In this document: positions 24,547 through 37,619 of the stretch, piece by piece | Position numbering within the stretch: the stretch's first letter is position 1 | Layout: each line of letters opens with the position of its first letter | From: Phaseolus vulgaris | Taxonomy: Eukaryota > Streptophyta > Magnoliopsida > Fabales > Fabaceae | Direction of reading: 5' to 3' | Length of the DNA stretch: 64,000 bases | NCBI RefSeq assembly: GCF_000499845.2 | Contig: NC_023759.2 | Coordinates: forward strand, 51,124,172-51,188,171 | The notes under the pieces: generated by a model | Databases searched by the model: none | What the model was told of the DNA's origin: nothing | The model's input: only the letters and a program-made list of their open reading frames with translations | Program-made: the position numbers and the translations under genes

Positions 24547-25139
24547 CAAAAATGACAAACAGATCGCTGATGAGAACGATGTTAAGCTATTTTGATCTCG
24601 CAACATCACCGAATTGTATCACAATTTATTTATTTATTTTTTAAATGTTAATTTTGTTAATGTTCCTGCTGCATTCTCCTTCTGCCCCAGTTTGATGTTT
24701 TTTATTGATTTTTTTCAAAGCTAACTGATGGATTAGTCGATGGTTGGTTTCTTAGATGAGAATTATTATAGGAATGTTAATTGTATGATATTTTTCATTA
24801 TTTTTTGAATCAGAAGAAAATTTATTGCACCTGGTTGTTTCGTATTTGACCAAGCGTTTGTAGTTTCTATGTTTCACTTTCATGGCCAAACCAAAGCCGC
24901 GTAAATGAACAGCAGATTATAAACAGATGACAGCTATTGGTTGAAGAATTCAAAGTTAATTAATTATGTTGCATCGGCATAAAGAAGTCCCTTTAGCATC
25001 TTTTAAATTCATGTGTTTATATTCTTTTGGTTGTCCTCTTTTATTCTGCTATCATTTTCCGTGTTTGCGTGGCATAAATAACGAAAATAAAGAAATTAGA
25101 ACGTGCAGAGAGTATGTATATGTATAATTATTATAATTA
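24547..25139. other. TMK 3' region and short spacer
   Basis: The TMK 3' untranslated region probably extends to about 24850. The sequence is then ordinary AT-rich spacer with no coding signal. Confidence 0.5.
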
Positions 25140-25400
25140 TGGAGGAAGTGGTGTGTCTGTGTCGGACATGTTTCTTAAATGATACAGTGTGTCTGTGTAC
25201 ATGTTTCTTAAATGATGCAGTGTGTCTGTGTCAGACACGTTTGATGCAGTGTATATGTGTCGGACACGTTTCTTAAATGATGTGTCCGTATGTGTCAGAC
25301 ACACTTGATGCGGTGTGTCTGTGTTAGACACGTTTCTTAAATGATACGGTGTGTCTGTGTTAGACACGTTTCTTAAATGATACGTCAGACATACGTATTA
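25140..25400. repeat. GTGTCTGTGTCGGACACG minisatellite
   Basis: About seven imperfect units of roughly 30-38 bases each contain GTGTCTGTGT(C/T)(A/G)GACA(C/T)G followed by TTTCTTAAATGAT(A/G)C. Some units lack the TTTCTTAAATGAT half. The GTGTC..GACAC core is partly palindromic. A minus-strand open frame covers the array only because the repeat lacks stops in that frame; its peptide is a simple repeat of Ser-Asn-Thr-Asp-Thr-Pro-like steps and is not taken as a gene. Confidence 0.85.
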
Positions 25401-27009
25401 GACATCCATACTTAGATTTATGACAATTTTATAATACTTTATTAGGGTTTATGTTACATAGTGTGTAAGCATGACTATCTATGTTGCATAGGTGTATCAA
25501 AATTTGGTGTTGACTGTGGCATATCACCTTAATTTGAGTTGAGGAGCTTACACGTTTACGCATATTACGGTATTTTAAGTATGGACTTTGTAGTGTGGTA
25601 GCAAGATTGGTGATTTTGGTGACAAAACACATGCTGTGGGCTCCATCACCACATGCCATCATTTTCACAATCTGAATTCTACACCCAAAATTATTCTGCA
25701 TACCTCACCAGTTACATAAACAGCTATTCATTTTTCATTATTTTATACTCAATGGAAAAATCTCTGTCATTATTATTTTTTAGATTTCTTGATGAAAAAA
25801 AAGTGTTAAAAAGGTTAAGTTTTGCATTATGAAGCTACCAACAGCTATTTTCTCACGTATCAATTATAATAATATTACCACTAGATCATTTATAACAATG
25901 CTACTATTTTATCAAAAATACAATCTCTTTCTTTATTATTTTCAGTAAAATATCCTGGAAAATTTTAAAAGAATTATTGTTTCTTTTATTATATTAATAA
26001 TAGCTTTACTAAATAAGCTTTTATTTAATATTTGGATATCGTCTTACGTATTTTATTCATTGATAAGTTTTGATGTACTCTTAAAATGGTTTTATTGAAA
26101 TTTATACAATAACATTTCCACGATATAGAGTTTCATATCTCATGCTTACTATTACTTTTTAATTTCTTATTGATTAGCTTCTGATAATTTTCTGTAGATT
26201 TCCAATGAGTGGTAACACAACCTTTTTACTAAAATAAAAACTACCATAAACTCAAAAACAGCAATAAAAATAAGAAGAATAAAATAAAAGCATATAAATA
26301 ATAAAAGCTTATTAGAAATTAACTTGATTCAACTATACAATATTAACAAATTCTAATCAATACTTATAATAAATTCACAATGAAACAAGTTAATTTTTCT
26401 CAATCAGAAATACAGAAACTTTAGAAATTATCTCACTTGCACAAAAATTATTACCGCGTCACATTTAACTGCCACTAACATCCACACTTTTAATTAAGAG
26501 ATATATAGACTGAGTCAAACTTTCACTAAAAAATCATTAAATATTAATTAAATTTAAAGATAAAAATTAATTAATTAATTAAATTAGATACTAATTTAGA
26601 GATTAAAAAGTTATTGATATCTGATGTTATTTTTATTATTAATAAAATAGTTTTCAAATTGGTATCTAAAATCTGGTAACTAAAACTTGGTAAGTAATAG
26701 TTAGGTACCAAATTTAGAAATTACTTTATAAATTTTTAATAATAATAAAAATTATTTTTGATACCAATAATTTTTTAATTTATATAATAGTTTCTAATTT
26801 AATCAATACAGTAACTAATTACTTTAATATCTAAAATTAGTTTTTATTTAATAATTAGTGTTTACAACTACTTAAACTATAATGCTTACATTAAAATCCT
26901 AGTTATTTATTACAGCAGTTTTGTGTCTCCTGCATATATCAGAGGCACTAAAGTTGCAACAGAAGAGGCAAAGGAGAGACAAATGATGATACAGAAGAGT
27001 GAATGAGAA
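25401..27009. other. AT-rich spacer downstream of AK-HSDH and TMK
   Basis: This spacer lies between the convergent 3' ends of the TMK and AK-HSDH genes. The last 120 bases or so are the AK-HSDH 3' untranslated region. The stretch 26530-26880 is rich in AATTAATT-type runs and resembles sequence near 4930-5060 in composition. No gene is seen. Confidence 0.45.
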
Positions 27010-30000
27010 CTATGATGGAGCACCAAGATATGAGGCAAGTCTTAATATGTCACTGAATATTCCAGCAGCAGTGACTTGTGCACCAGCTCCAGGTCCACGA
27101 ACAATGAGAGGCTGAGTTTTGTACCTTCTTGTTGTGAAAGCAATCATGTTATCTGATCCTGATACTTGTGCAAATGGATCATCCTTCTTGAATCTTCTCA
27201 GCTCTACCACTCCTTTGCTGTTTCTCACGTCCACCACCCCCACATATCTCAACACCTTCAAACATAACATCAAAAACTTGTTGTTATGGAAAACACTATC
27301 AATGCCTTTAATGTACCTATTTTGTTCATAATCAAGATTCCTGAATATTCTTTAGTTACTCACTTCTCCAGCACTCTCTGCATCTTTTAATTTCTCTGCT
27401 AATTCCTGATCAAATTTTGGCAGTTGCTGCATAAACTCTTCAGCTGATGCACTAACCTGCAAGTCCTCAAAATGTTCATATAAACTGATAATAGTAGTAC
27501 ACAGTAAAACAGAACTCTATGATTAATAGAAATCGGTTCTGACTCTTAGTGGTTCTGGCACCAGATTTTCAACGGGAATATCAGAAAGCTCTAGCTTCAA
27601 ACCCGATTCCCTTGCGAGAATTATCACCTGTAGAACCACAATAAACTTAAAAATCAAATAATAATAACAAACAGATTCAAGAGGGTTGAGCTAATTAAGC
27701 ATAAAAAAACCATCATGAACTTAAATAGCACTGTCATCATCCCAGATGGTCTAACTAGTTCTCATTGGCATCATGATATTTCAATATAGTAGTTAGTCAT
27801 AACTTTCTTTTATAAATATAAATTATACATTTTGAGATTTATATTATTATTAAGAATTAGATTTTTAAGTCTAACTCAATCTCATAAAAGCGTCTCCTCA
27901 CACCAAAAGTTACAGTTCGTGCATGGAACAATATATTATGAATAGACTCGAAATGACTACCATATTTAGAAATGTACTTTTAAATCTAACTCAATCTCAT
28001 AAAACCAGCTTATGAGATGAGGTTTGTACCCACTTATATACTGTGAAAGACTTTAATCTCTAGTTGATGTAGAATCTCCAACAATTATCCAAATAAATTG
28101 TAAACAGGAGAGGACAAAGAATTGAAAAATTGCTTATCTACACGATGTTCTAAGGTCGACTATCAGCAACACATTTGATACTGTACATTGTACCTTTCTA
28201 GCAACATCAGTTCCTGACAGGTCATCCCTTGGATCAGGCTCGGTAAAACCTGCATCCCTTGCTTCAGCTACTACCTCACTAAAAAGACGGCCATCTTTGA
28301 AGTTGTTAAAGATGTAACTCAAAGTCCCACTGAAAACCAAAGCAGTAGAAGCATAAGATCAAAGGAATAAAGCGTAAGAACATTATTAGTGATCCATGAA
28401 GTAATGTTCTTCATTTCTATTTCACTCCTGGGGGAGCAAAAACTGCCACAGGGTGGACAATAGTCTGATATGTTGGGTTGTCTAATCCACAAAAAGAGAA
28501 GTGGTGATAGAAAAATAGTTTCACAACGAACCTGAAGATACCTTCAATTTGCAATATTCTGTCACCAGTCTCAAGAAGGCCCCGTAAAGTGCTGATAATT
28601 GGAAGACCAGCCCCAACAGTGGCTTCATAGAAGTAATGTGTGTAAGATTGCCTCTGAAGAGCTCTTAACCTCAAATACTGGCCATGGAGATGCAAAGAAG
28701 GTGATCCATTACAAAAAAGCAAAGTGTAAAAGAATAATGATGTGGTAATTGGAGATTATAGAAGGGAAAGACTCAAGAAATTAGCAAAATGGCGTTAGAG
28801 TAACCTTAACTAGGGAATAATGCACATGTTACATTACAAAAAAGGGTATGTTATAAAAAGGACAATAAGGTAGATTGTTTCATTTTACCTCATTAAGTGG
28901 TCCTGAATTTGCCTTCTTGTTGGGAGTGATCACATGTATTCCTTTGCACAGCCAATCATCGTAATTGCTAGCTATGACTGTGTCGGCTGTGCAGTCCACC
29001 AACACAGTGTTTGGTATAAAATGATTTCCATGCACATTTTGAACAAATTTTTCCAAATCAGCAACTTCTCCTTTTTCTTCTCGAAGTTCTCTCCATTTGT
29101 CTAAGTTGATGCCCCTGAAATCAAATAGTTCATCGTAATTTAGTGAATGAAATGAGAACCAAATTTGATCAATAGGGCAGACATCATCGGGGAAATTTCC
29201 TTCTTCATTGGACCTGTTTTAAGCCATTTTGATAGAACAAGGCCCTCTAGAACGGTATAAATAAGAAGGAACCCTCATAATGAAAGGTAATATCATTCTG
29301 AAATCCAAAACTTTACTATCCATATTGACCTCATCTAACTTGAATGTCGGATTATCTTTGCAAGTACTCCATCCTTTCGGAATTCAAGGAGAGTAGTTGA
29401 AATTGAAGAGCAGACAGGAGCAGTTCCATAGGGGATATTCGGATCTCGGATAACTTGTAAGAACAAGAGTCATATGTTTGACAACACTACACATCTTCCT
29501 TAACTAGTTGCCCACAGAGCTTAACTGTTGATTAAACTAGGGATGTGATGGCTCAAGCTTCTATTATGTTGTTCTGTAACTGAAGTCTCGTGAGCTTCTG
29601 GGTTAAATCATTATCCCTATAGAGGCTTTTATTTTTTTCACTTTGGGATCATAAGGTCTCAAATATTATGTCAACTATTTAATGTTCAAATAATAAAACT
29701 AATTTGACTTACTCGTCATCATCAAGGAGCATCAGCTTAGAACCAATGATCCCCATTACACGCAAATCAATGTTAAATTCCTCTTTCAGAATTGCAGCCT
29801 GCATAAATAAATTTTACATAAATTCGGGATAAACCTCAAGAAACCTAAAAGGGTGTTGAAATTTTAAAATGGACCAAGAAACTAGTGTTATTGCTTCATC
29901 ATTTCATGTGTCCTGTGTGTACGTACGTGCCTATGCATGTCAGCAAAAGGTCATGTTTACAATACCAAAATACTAACTTAATAACAACCAATGATAAAAT

Positions 30001-31271
30001 CCGGAAACCTTTTTTATACACAAGATTAGTTTCCGAATTATCCAGATGCGTGATTAGCTTTTGGATTACATGTTCTGGAAGTCTTTTCTAGACATAAGAT
30101 TAACTTCTAGATTATGTATGAGGGTGACAAAAAAAAGATAAAATGGTATTTTCATATTTAGTACGGGTAACACAATAAAGGAGGTATGGAGATGCAGGAA
30201 GAAACAGTCTTACCTGATCTTTTAGCTGGTCAAGAAGTGTGCTTCCAATTGATCCAGGCCCAACAAGGCCCATTGCTATGGTGGTTCTGGAGAGATAAAA
30301 TCTGGAATGAACAGCACGTAAAGCCTTTACAGAATCCTCCCGCTTTACAACTACGGTGATGTTGTACTCAGAACAACCTTGTGCTACTGCACGTACATTT
30401 ATGTTGGCCTGTGTTCAATTTCAACAACATCTATTACTACACACAAGTTCAACCCAAAAAACAATATATACCAACGTATTGTTTTTATACATTCTTGCTG
30501 TATATTTTCTATATAGATTGCATGATAGTAGGATTAACTTTTCTATATTATTTTCATCAACAGAATGCAGAAGTAACTTTAACACAACAATAAGCATCAA
30601 AATACAGATATCAACCATAACTTGCTGACCTTTGCCAATGCATCGAAAAGGGTGGCACTAACTCCAGGAGTACTTGCCATTTTCTGGCCGACAGCTGCCA
30701 AAATACTACAATTTGGAAGGACTGCAACCTGAGAGACCCAAAGAAACCATTGATATTGATTGTTATCAGCAATCTGTTACTCACAGAAATCACCAAACTT
30801 TTGCATAATGCCACATATTTATTCAACATTAATGAAGTAGATCCCTAATTCACTTTCAGAAATTTTAAATAATTTATAAGTTAGATCCTAGTCCTTAAGA
30901 TACTATATTTTGAACATTTGTTGTGTGCTTGGTCTGCCTCTAATGGGGTCACACAAAAAGAAATAAGGAAAAGTTATATGATATCAATCTTCAGCTTTAT
31001 AAACTTAATATCTACAAATATCATAATTCTTCTTAGTCTTGACACTTGAATCGTGATAACTGAACACAAGAAATTGACTGCAGTCAAATTGAAACTAGCA
31101 CGTGGTTGTATCAGAATTAGATTTGACACCTGAGAAAGACGACCAACATTCAAAGCGCCATCAAATAAAGACTGCAACACCTCGGCAACTGCTTTTACTT
31201 CTTTCTCAGGAACAGCAAAGCACACAGAATGCTCACTACTAGCCTACAAAGTTAATTACCATGTAAAATTC

Positions 31272-31311
<40 letters not shown>

Positions 31312-33605
31312 CTGTGAAAAATTAAGGGGGAAAACAGCAATAGATGGTGAATGGACCTGTGATATCATAATAACATTCGCTCCAACATCTTTTACTGCAG
31401 CAAAAATAGCGCTAGCAGTTCCTGGAACACCAGCCATTCCCGTTCTGCAAAAGGAAACAATGAGAAAAACATTGTAGTCTCCAACTCTGAGGCGTCTAGC
31501 ATAAAATGGCTGCAATTCGTGACTCACCCCTCCACATTCACGAGTGCCAAGTTGTCTATGGTTGCAAAGCCTTTGACATAATTTTTTAACTTCAGCTTAT
31601 CTTCATCACCAATAATAGAAGGATGGCAGATCATTGTTCCAGAAGAAGAAAGGTTGAAAATATTCCTTATTATGATTGGTATGCCATATCGAATAACTGG
31701 AGTTATTGTGCGTGGATGTAAGACATTGGCACCAAAATAAGACTGCGCAAGATGTTGTTTGAAAGTTAGTCTCCTGAATTTTATACACACAATTAGCTTT
31801 AAAACTTTGGAGACTACAACTTACCATTTCCCATGCTTCTTGATAAGACAGTGTCTTCAAAATCACAGCATCACCGACTGCAGAACATGTCTATACTAAA
31901 TTAAACTCACACTGAGACTGACATAATCCTTATTGTCAAATTATATAATTCATAATTATATAATATATAAATTTGTGTCCCTATGTCCTACATTTTAGAA
32001 ATTATACGTATCTCCATATCATTAGTGTCCATCTCTGTGTTACATAGTAAAAGACACAACAAAAACAAAATTATCATCACCGTGTCAATAGTGAAGGATC
32101 AGAACGAACCTTTTCTAGGATCTGCACTATACACGCCATCTACATCTGTCCAAATTGTGACCTGACGAGCCTTAAAGAGAGCACCCATAATAGCTGCAGA
32201 GAAGTCACTTCCATCTCTCTTGAGAGTAGTAGGAATATTCTGAGGTGTGCTTGCAATAAATCCTGTGGCAATGATTACATCAGATGGATTTATAGAGTAC
32301 CATTTCTCAAGTCTTCGTTCAGATTCCAAGTAATCCGGGTCAACTTGATCAGAACGAGTAGGTTTTACAATAAGGACTTCCCTCGCATCCATCCATTTGC
32401 AGTCAGTCCCTTGCTGCAGAATAAAAGGGAAGCAGCTGCAATCAGCACATTCACACTAAAAGAAAATGCATACATTTCTTAAAAAGAACAGCATACTTTC
32501 TTAATTACTAAAGACAATATCTGTGCAGACCATAACTCTCCGTGACCCACAACAAATTCAGTAAAGGATTCTGTAGCATGACCAGCTGCAAGATATGAAG
32601 TATGTTGCATGAGTTTTTAGTTCAAAGGGAAGTAAAAGGGCAGAAACAGATAGAGAATAGGGGTTACCTATGTATATGGCCTGAAGCATTGCTTTGAGGT
32701 CACTGATGTCTTGATGCAACTGAGATAAAAAAGCAGCAAGATCTTCTCCAGCAATTAGGTCATGTGCAGTTGAGCTGTGCTTCTCCAAAACAACATCCAG
32801 GGCAGAAACATAAGACTCGTCACGGGACTGAGCCTTGTAGATAAGATCATACATCATATCTGTCACTTTTGACATAGCAGAGACCACAACAAATTTCCTC
32901 TGAGAATCATCATTGATAATTATGTCTGCAACATTCTTAATTCTCGATGAGTTTCCCACACAGGTTCCACCAAACTTGTGAACAGACCAAGTTTCTCCTT
33001 TGGGGAGCCTTTTTTCCTCCACAGCTACATCCACTGAAACATCTGCCCGAAAATAAAGAAAAGCACACACTAAATTGCCATTCACTACTCTCATTTCCGT
33101 ACCTTCTTTCTGCACAATGAAAACAAAGCATTCTTATGTGCATATAAATAATTAGCTCAAGTGTGAACCTGTAACTGAAGCACATATCCTTGCGCTTGGT
33201 GACTCTCTCCCAAATCGTAAACTTATTAACACCAAGAAAAAGAAAATCTGTCAATGGACTGCGGCTAATTGAATTGGAAAGAATAAATAAATAAAAGGAA
33301 AATGCAGACCATGTACAACACATCACTTGTTTTTTACATTTACCTAGTATTTTAACAAACATATGATGAATTTCAATGTTGTTTTTGTTTGCAACAGTAA
33401 TATAAGTGAATGAAAATGTAGGAAAATGCATTACAGGCAACATGGTTTTCAGAAAAAATGAAATGAGAGAGTATGAGATAGTATAGTTGTTGGTGAAGAT
33501 ACCGAAGGTGGTGTGAAGAAGGGTGGGAAGAGAGTGAGCAGTGACATGAAGTGTGTGGAATTGGAAGGGAAGTGCAGTTGAAGGAGTGAAAGATGACAGA
33601 GCCAA
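27010..33605 (-). CDS. AK-HSDH: Bifunctional aspartokinase/homoserine dehydrogenase, plastid
   Basis: Exons, in transcript order: 33605-33435, 33247-33169, 33042-32668, 32585-32497, 32413-32110, 31877-31825, 31742-31528, 31444-31357, 31243-31130, 30728-30630, 30408-30214, 29798-29713, 29114-28889, 28677-28532, 28329-28194, 27627-27544, 27456-27364 and 27255-27010. Phases agree throughout, giving 932 residues. The first exon is the least certain. A transit peptide occupies about residues 1-75. The aspartokinase domain starts at Lys-Phe-Gly-Gly-Thr (106-110). Two ACT domains follow (Val-Asn-Val-Glu-Gly and Gly-Gln-Lys-Met-Ala-Ser regions). The dehydrogenase has Gly-Pro-Gly-Ser-Ile-Gly, Lys-Lys-Ala-Asn-Ser-Gly and Asp-Asp-Leu-Ser-Gly-Thr-Asp. 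The enzyme phosphorylates aspartate and reduces aspartate semialdehyde in Thr/Met/Lys synthesis, with threonine feedback through the ACT domains. It closely resembles the soybean enzyme as I recall it. Confidence 0.95.
27840..28085. repeat. Dispersed legume repeat in AK-HSDH intron (composite copy)
   Basis: The stretch 27985-28085 reads CTAACTCAATCTCATAAAACC..TTATGAGATGAGGTTTGTACC..CACTTATATACTGTGAA..CTCTAGTTGATGTAGAATCTCCAACA. It matches the copy at 40575-40702 at most positions. A second partial head lies at 27850-27900 (TTAGATTTTTAAGTCTAACTCAATCTCATAAAA), so two insertions or a nested duplication are present. It is non-coding and short (about 120-240 bases). Confidence 0.6.
31277..31310. 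repeat. (TA)17 microsatellite in AK-HSDH intron
   Basis: An uninterrupted TA dinucleotide run of about 34 bases lies between the exons 31130-31243 and 31357-31444. It is likely to be length-polymorphic. Confidence 0.95.
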
Positions 33606-33681
33606 ATGACAGCATTGGCAATGCCATGAGTGTGTGCAGAAGAGAAAGGACAGTGTGAGGAAGTTTGTGAGATATGAAGTC

Positions 33682-33688
33682 TATTTAT
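33682..33688 (-). promoter_or_regulatory. TATA-like element of AK-HSDH
   Basis: ATAAATA on the minus strand lies 77 bases before the ATG at 33605 and 55 bases before the ATG at 33627. It suggests transcription start near 33655, so both ATGs would be in the leader. A G-box (CACGTG) lies farther upstream at 33756-33761. Confidence 0.4.
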
Positions 33689-33755
33689 GAACACTCACTC
33701 TCTTACACTGTTGCTTTAACACCATTTTTTATTTCTGTCTCACTTTTTTGTGTAT

Positions 33756-33761
33756 CACGTG
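33756..33761. promoter_or_regulatory. G-box upstream of AK-HSDH
   Basis: CACGTG in the context TATCACGTGTG, about 150 bases before the coding start. The ACGTG core with a flanking TG also matches ABA-response elements. Binding is not shown. Confidence 0.35.
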
Positions 33762-34082
33762 TGAAATTTGTTAGTTTATCTCTGTAATTTGCATTGTTCC
33801 TCACCACTGGGTTGAACTTTAAAAAAGTTTATTACTTAAGTAATTGTGTGGCAGTGTTACAGCATAGGCTATGATTCCCTACTCAGTCCTCAATTATTTC
33901 TACCAATGAACTTGTCCTGTTGCTGCTTAAATTCATGTGCCCTACTCAAAATCATAACCCCAACCACCTTAGCCACTCACAATACCTATCCCAGATATAC
34001 CTTTTCTAACTTTTTCCCTTTTTTAACTCACAAGATCAAAAAAAATAAGAAATTAACTTTTCAGCAAATATTGAATGGTTTA

Positions 34083-34345
34083 GAATTTAGTACATAAGAT
34101 TTAGAGAGTTTAAAATTTATAGTTTGTGATTTCAGTTTAGGGTTTAGGGTTACAAGAACTTAGAATTTAGGATTTAAGATTTAGAGTTTAAAATTTATAG
34201 TTTGTGATTTAGTTTAGAGTTTAGGGTTTATAAGATTTTAGAATTTAAGACTTAAGATTTAGAGTTTAAAATTTATAGTTTGTGATTTTAGGATTTAGGA
34301 TTTAGATGATCTTAGAATTTAGGGTTTAAGATTTATAATTTATGT
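34083..34345. repeat. About 85-bp tandem repeat with telomere-like TTTAGGG steps
   Basis: Three to four imperfect units each contain GATTTAGAG(A)GTTTAAAATTTATAGTTTGTGATTT, a run of TTTAGGGTTTAGGG or TTTAG-rich steps, then AGAATTTA(G)GA. Short runs of the plant telomere heptamer (TTTAGGG) occur at about 34135-34150 and 34210-34225. The array lies about 480 bases upstream of the AK-HSDH start. Confidence 0.8.
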
Positions 34346-36850
34346 AAATATGAGTTTGAATTAGATTTAAATTTTACTATTTCACTATATTAAGAACAAA
34401 TAGAATGATTGATCTAATTATACTATTTTAATAGATTTGAGGTTGGAATATTTATTATTTAAAATATTTTATATTTATTAATTTACAAAAATAATCAAAT
34501 AGATTTATTACTTTAAATAAATATTTATAAGATTTGATCACTTCTTAAAAAAGTATATCTTATTACTAGATAGTCTTTTATATCATATTATAAACAACTC
34601 GTCTTGATTAATTACTTCCCATCAAATAATTTCACGAAAGGAATATATTCATATGGATATTAAAATAATTAAAAATGATATAAAACGCAATTCTTTAAAT
34701 ATTACGAGTAAATAATTAAACTAGTTTTTTTTTTTTAATTTTACAAACCAAGCCTTTCAGAAAAAATATTGTGTAAATTTTGTTTTGAGCAAAATCTGGG
34801 CTTCACATCTCCTCTATTTCACTATAAAAAAAATATAAAATTGTATTTTCGTGTTCACCTTTAATAACTTTATAAGAAATACAAAAATTTAATTATTTTA
34901 ATTGTTCTGTTTAATTCTTTAAATTAAAAAATAATTACAAATTTTAATAAATTTTAAATTTTATCTTCTAATACTCGTCCAAACATATCCTTGTCATAGT
35001 TGCATGTATACAAGTTTAAAAAATATATGTATTGTTTCCTAAAAGTTATTGTTTTTAGTATTTATAGGTAAAAAGTCAATTAATCAAATAATACTAAAAA
35101 ATTAACAATCTATCCTTTATAAACATATTTAGTGATTACGTAGAGGTAATGTTATACGTCTTTTAAAAGGTTTATATCGTTTAATTTTATTTTTACTTTA
35201 CGCATGATAAAGGAAATTATGAGAATTACTACTAAAAAATATTCAAACTTTGCAATAAAAAATTCAATACATTTTTAATTTTATGTGGTTAGTTTCTAAC
35301 GCATAATTACTAATTAAAAGCTGAAATATTAATGTATTTTATTTATTATTCGTTAACTTAGAAAATGACTCAAAGAGAAAGATCTTTTTGAGAATTTTTA
35401 TTTTATAAATTTGAATATATTAGATGGAAACACAACTAATAAATTCAATTTCTAATTATTGTTATTAGAAAAAAAGGACACATTAAACTTTTCAAAATAG
35501 AAAAAAAAACTAACAGATGGACCAAAAATTGATAAATTAAAAAAAAACTAAAAAAATACCAAGAGACTAAAACTAAATAATATCCATACTAGATATACAA
35601 AAAAATATCACACCTAACAGACATTTTTTTAAAATAAATTTAATATAAAATATATATTTATATTAACAAATTCATTTTGGCTAATTCTGAAACTAATTAC
35701 ATACATTTTTAGAAATCTATTGTAATATTCTTTTTCCTAATTTTCTCACAAACTACAAATTATATTTTCTCATTCTCTTCAAATAAATGAAACGTCACTC
35801 TCTAAAAGACGAATAAATAAACCAAGATATAAAATAAAACAAAAACTCAATGAAATTTGTTAAATTCCAAAAAAAATATCACAATACTTTAAATAGTCTA
35901 ATTACTTTATCTTAAAACAATCTCAATCACCGTAATTAATGAACATATAGTAATCATTATTATTCTAGATAATTAAAATTAAAATAAGTTCATTATTCAT
36001 AATTATTTTAATTAATATAATTATGCATTCTGATAAATTGAAAAACGAAAAAAAAACAGTGTTGTTGTTATCTGATTATATGATATCTGTGTATTTGACA
36101 ACTTTTTTATATTTTCATAATTAATATTTGATTTTTCTATAAAAAAAATATTTTTTCTGTCAAGATGAAATATAAATATTAATTATTAAATAGATAACTA
36201 TTTCATAATTGTAAATAAAATAAAGCTTTTAAAATATCAGAAATGAAAATTAATAATCGTATAGTGTTGAAGATTAATTTAAAGATTTCCTCATGATGAT
36301 TATTATTATTTTAAAATTAAATTTATTTAGTGGAAGAATAATTTTAAACATAACGTGAAACATAGGAAGCTAGGTAGCTTGCTTTTAATATGAAAAAAAG
36401 ACAAAGACGTATAAATTGTAACGTGTGGTTTTGGTTAATAGTTTTCAATGGGATCACTATAACTTTATAAGGTGGTCCTACATAGACTACAAAATTATAT
36501 TAATATTAAAATTATTTGCATCATAATTTTATATATTTAAAGTTACATATTCATCTTTTAAAATATTAATATTTTTAAAATGCGTTTATTTTAATCAACT
36601 AAAATTAAATTATGCATTTGCTTTTAATATTCAAAATAAGTTAATTTTTTAATATATAATATCACCTTTTACTATTGTTTGTACTAAACAGAGCAAGGAT
36701 TATAATTTATTATTTTATTTTAGAAGATTTACAATCGAAGGAAATGTTTCATTATATAAAGTAATTTTCTTAAATATTTTTCGTCACTAAATAGAATCGT
36801 ATTTTATGTTTTCTAACATCCTATTTATTATGACTATACTAATTACATCC

Positions 36851-36887
<37 letters not shown>

Positions 36888-37619
36888 GTGTGAATATACT
36901 AGTCAAAATTATAATTATACTATAAAATACTTAATCAATTATTTGATTCACTTTCTATTTAATAATAAAATAATTTGTAATTACATTTCATTAATTCACA
37001 ATAATTTGTTGCACCCTATATTTATAAAAAAAATATTGCATAACTGATTAAATATTAACATTTAAACCATTATAAATGTATTGGAAATTTATCTTCCACT
37101 ACTTCTTGTATTATAATGTTTTTCTGCACCTCATGACAATGTAGTACACAAATCAATTTCTATTTCTTATCAATTTTATTCTCATGTGATCAATAACATA
37201 AAACTATCATATATATCATTTTCATAACAAGTTTCATATTTAGTACCATGATCATTAGGATTATGATACCATTTAGGTGCTTCTTACCACACATTCATAA
37301 AAAAGTCATAATATACAAACCAAAATTATAACACCCATAAAATATCATCACATGAATCAAATACAATATACAACACAAAGTGTAAGGTGAAATTGCATAC
37401 ACACATATATGTGTCATCAACCACACACATGAACACATACCGTATATGTATAAATCAACACAAAAACATTTCATTACTTGATACATATGATTTTAGCGAG
37501 TTTATCTGGTTTAAGTGGTTGAACAGTCTTTCTCGCTTGAGCGACATTACATTTTTTTTAGTGAGACCAGTTTTAAAGAAAAGAAAATTGATATGATGTC
37601 TCTTTTACGGTAGGCCTAG
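34346..37619. other. Gene-free AT-rich spacer
   Basis: No coding sequence, RNA gene or recognisable element is visible. A (TA)n microsatellite of about 28 bases is at 36855-36882. This is the largest stretch without any gene in the window, reaching from the AK-HSDH promoter to the LACS/AAE promoter. Confidence 0.55.

Noticed and set aside
25137..25367. Minus-strand open frame of 76 codons
   Set aside because: It is created by the minisatellite; the peptide is a simple repeat with no independent support.
25140..25400. CRISPR-like appearance of repeated 30-38 base units
   Set aside because: Units are imperfect, lack unique spacers and lie in plant nuclear DNA; it is a minisatellite.
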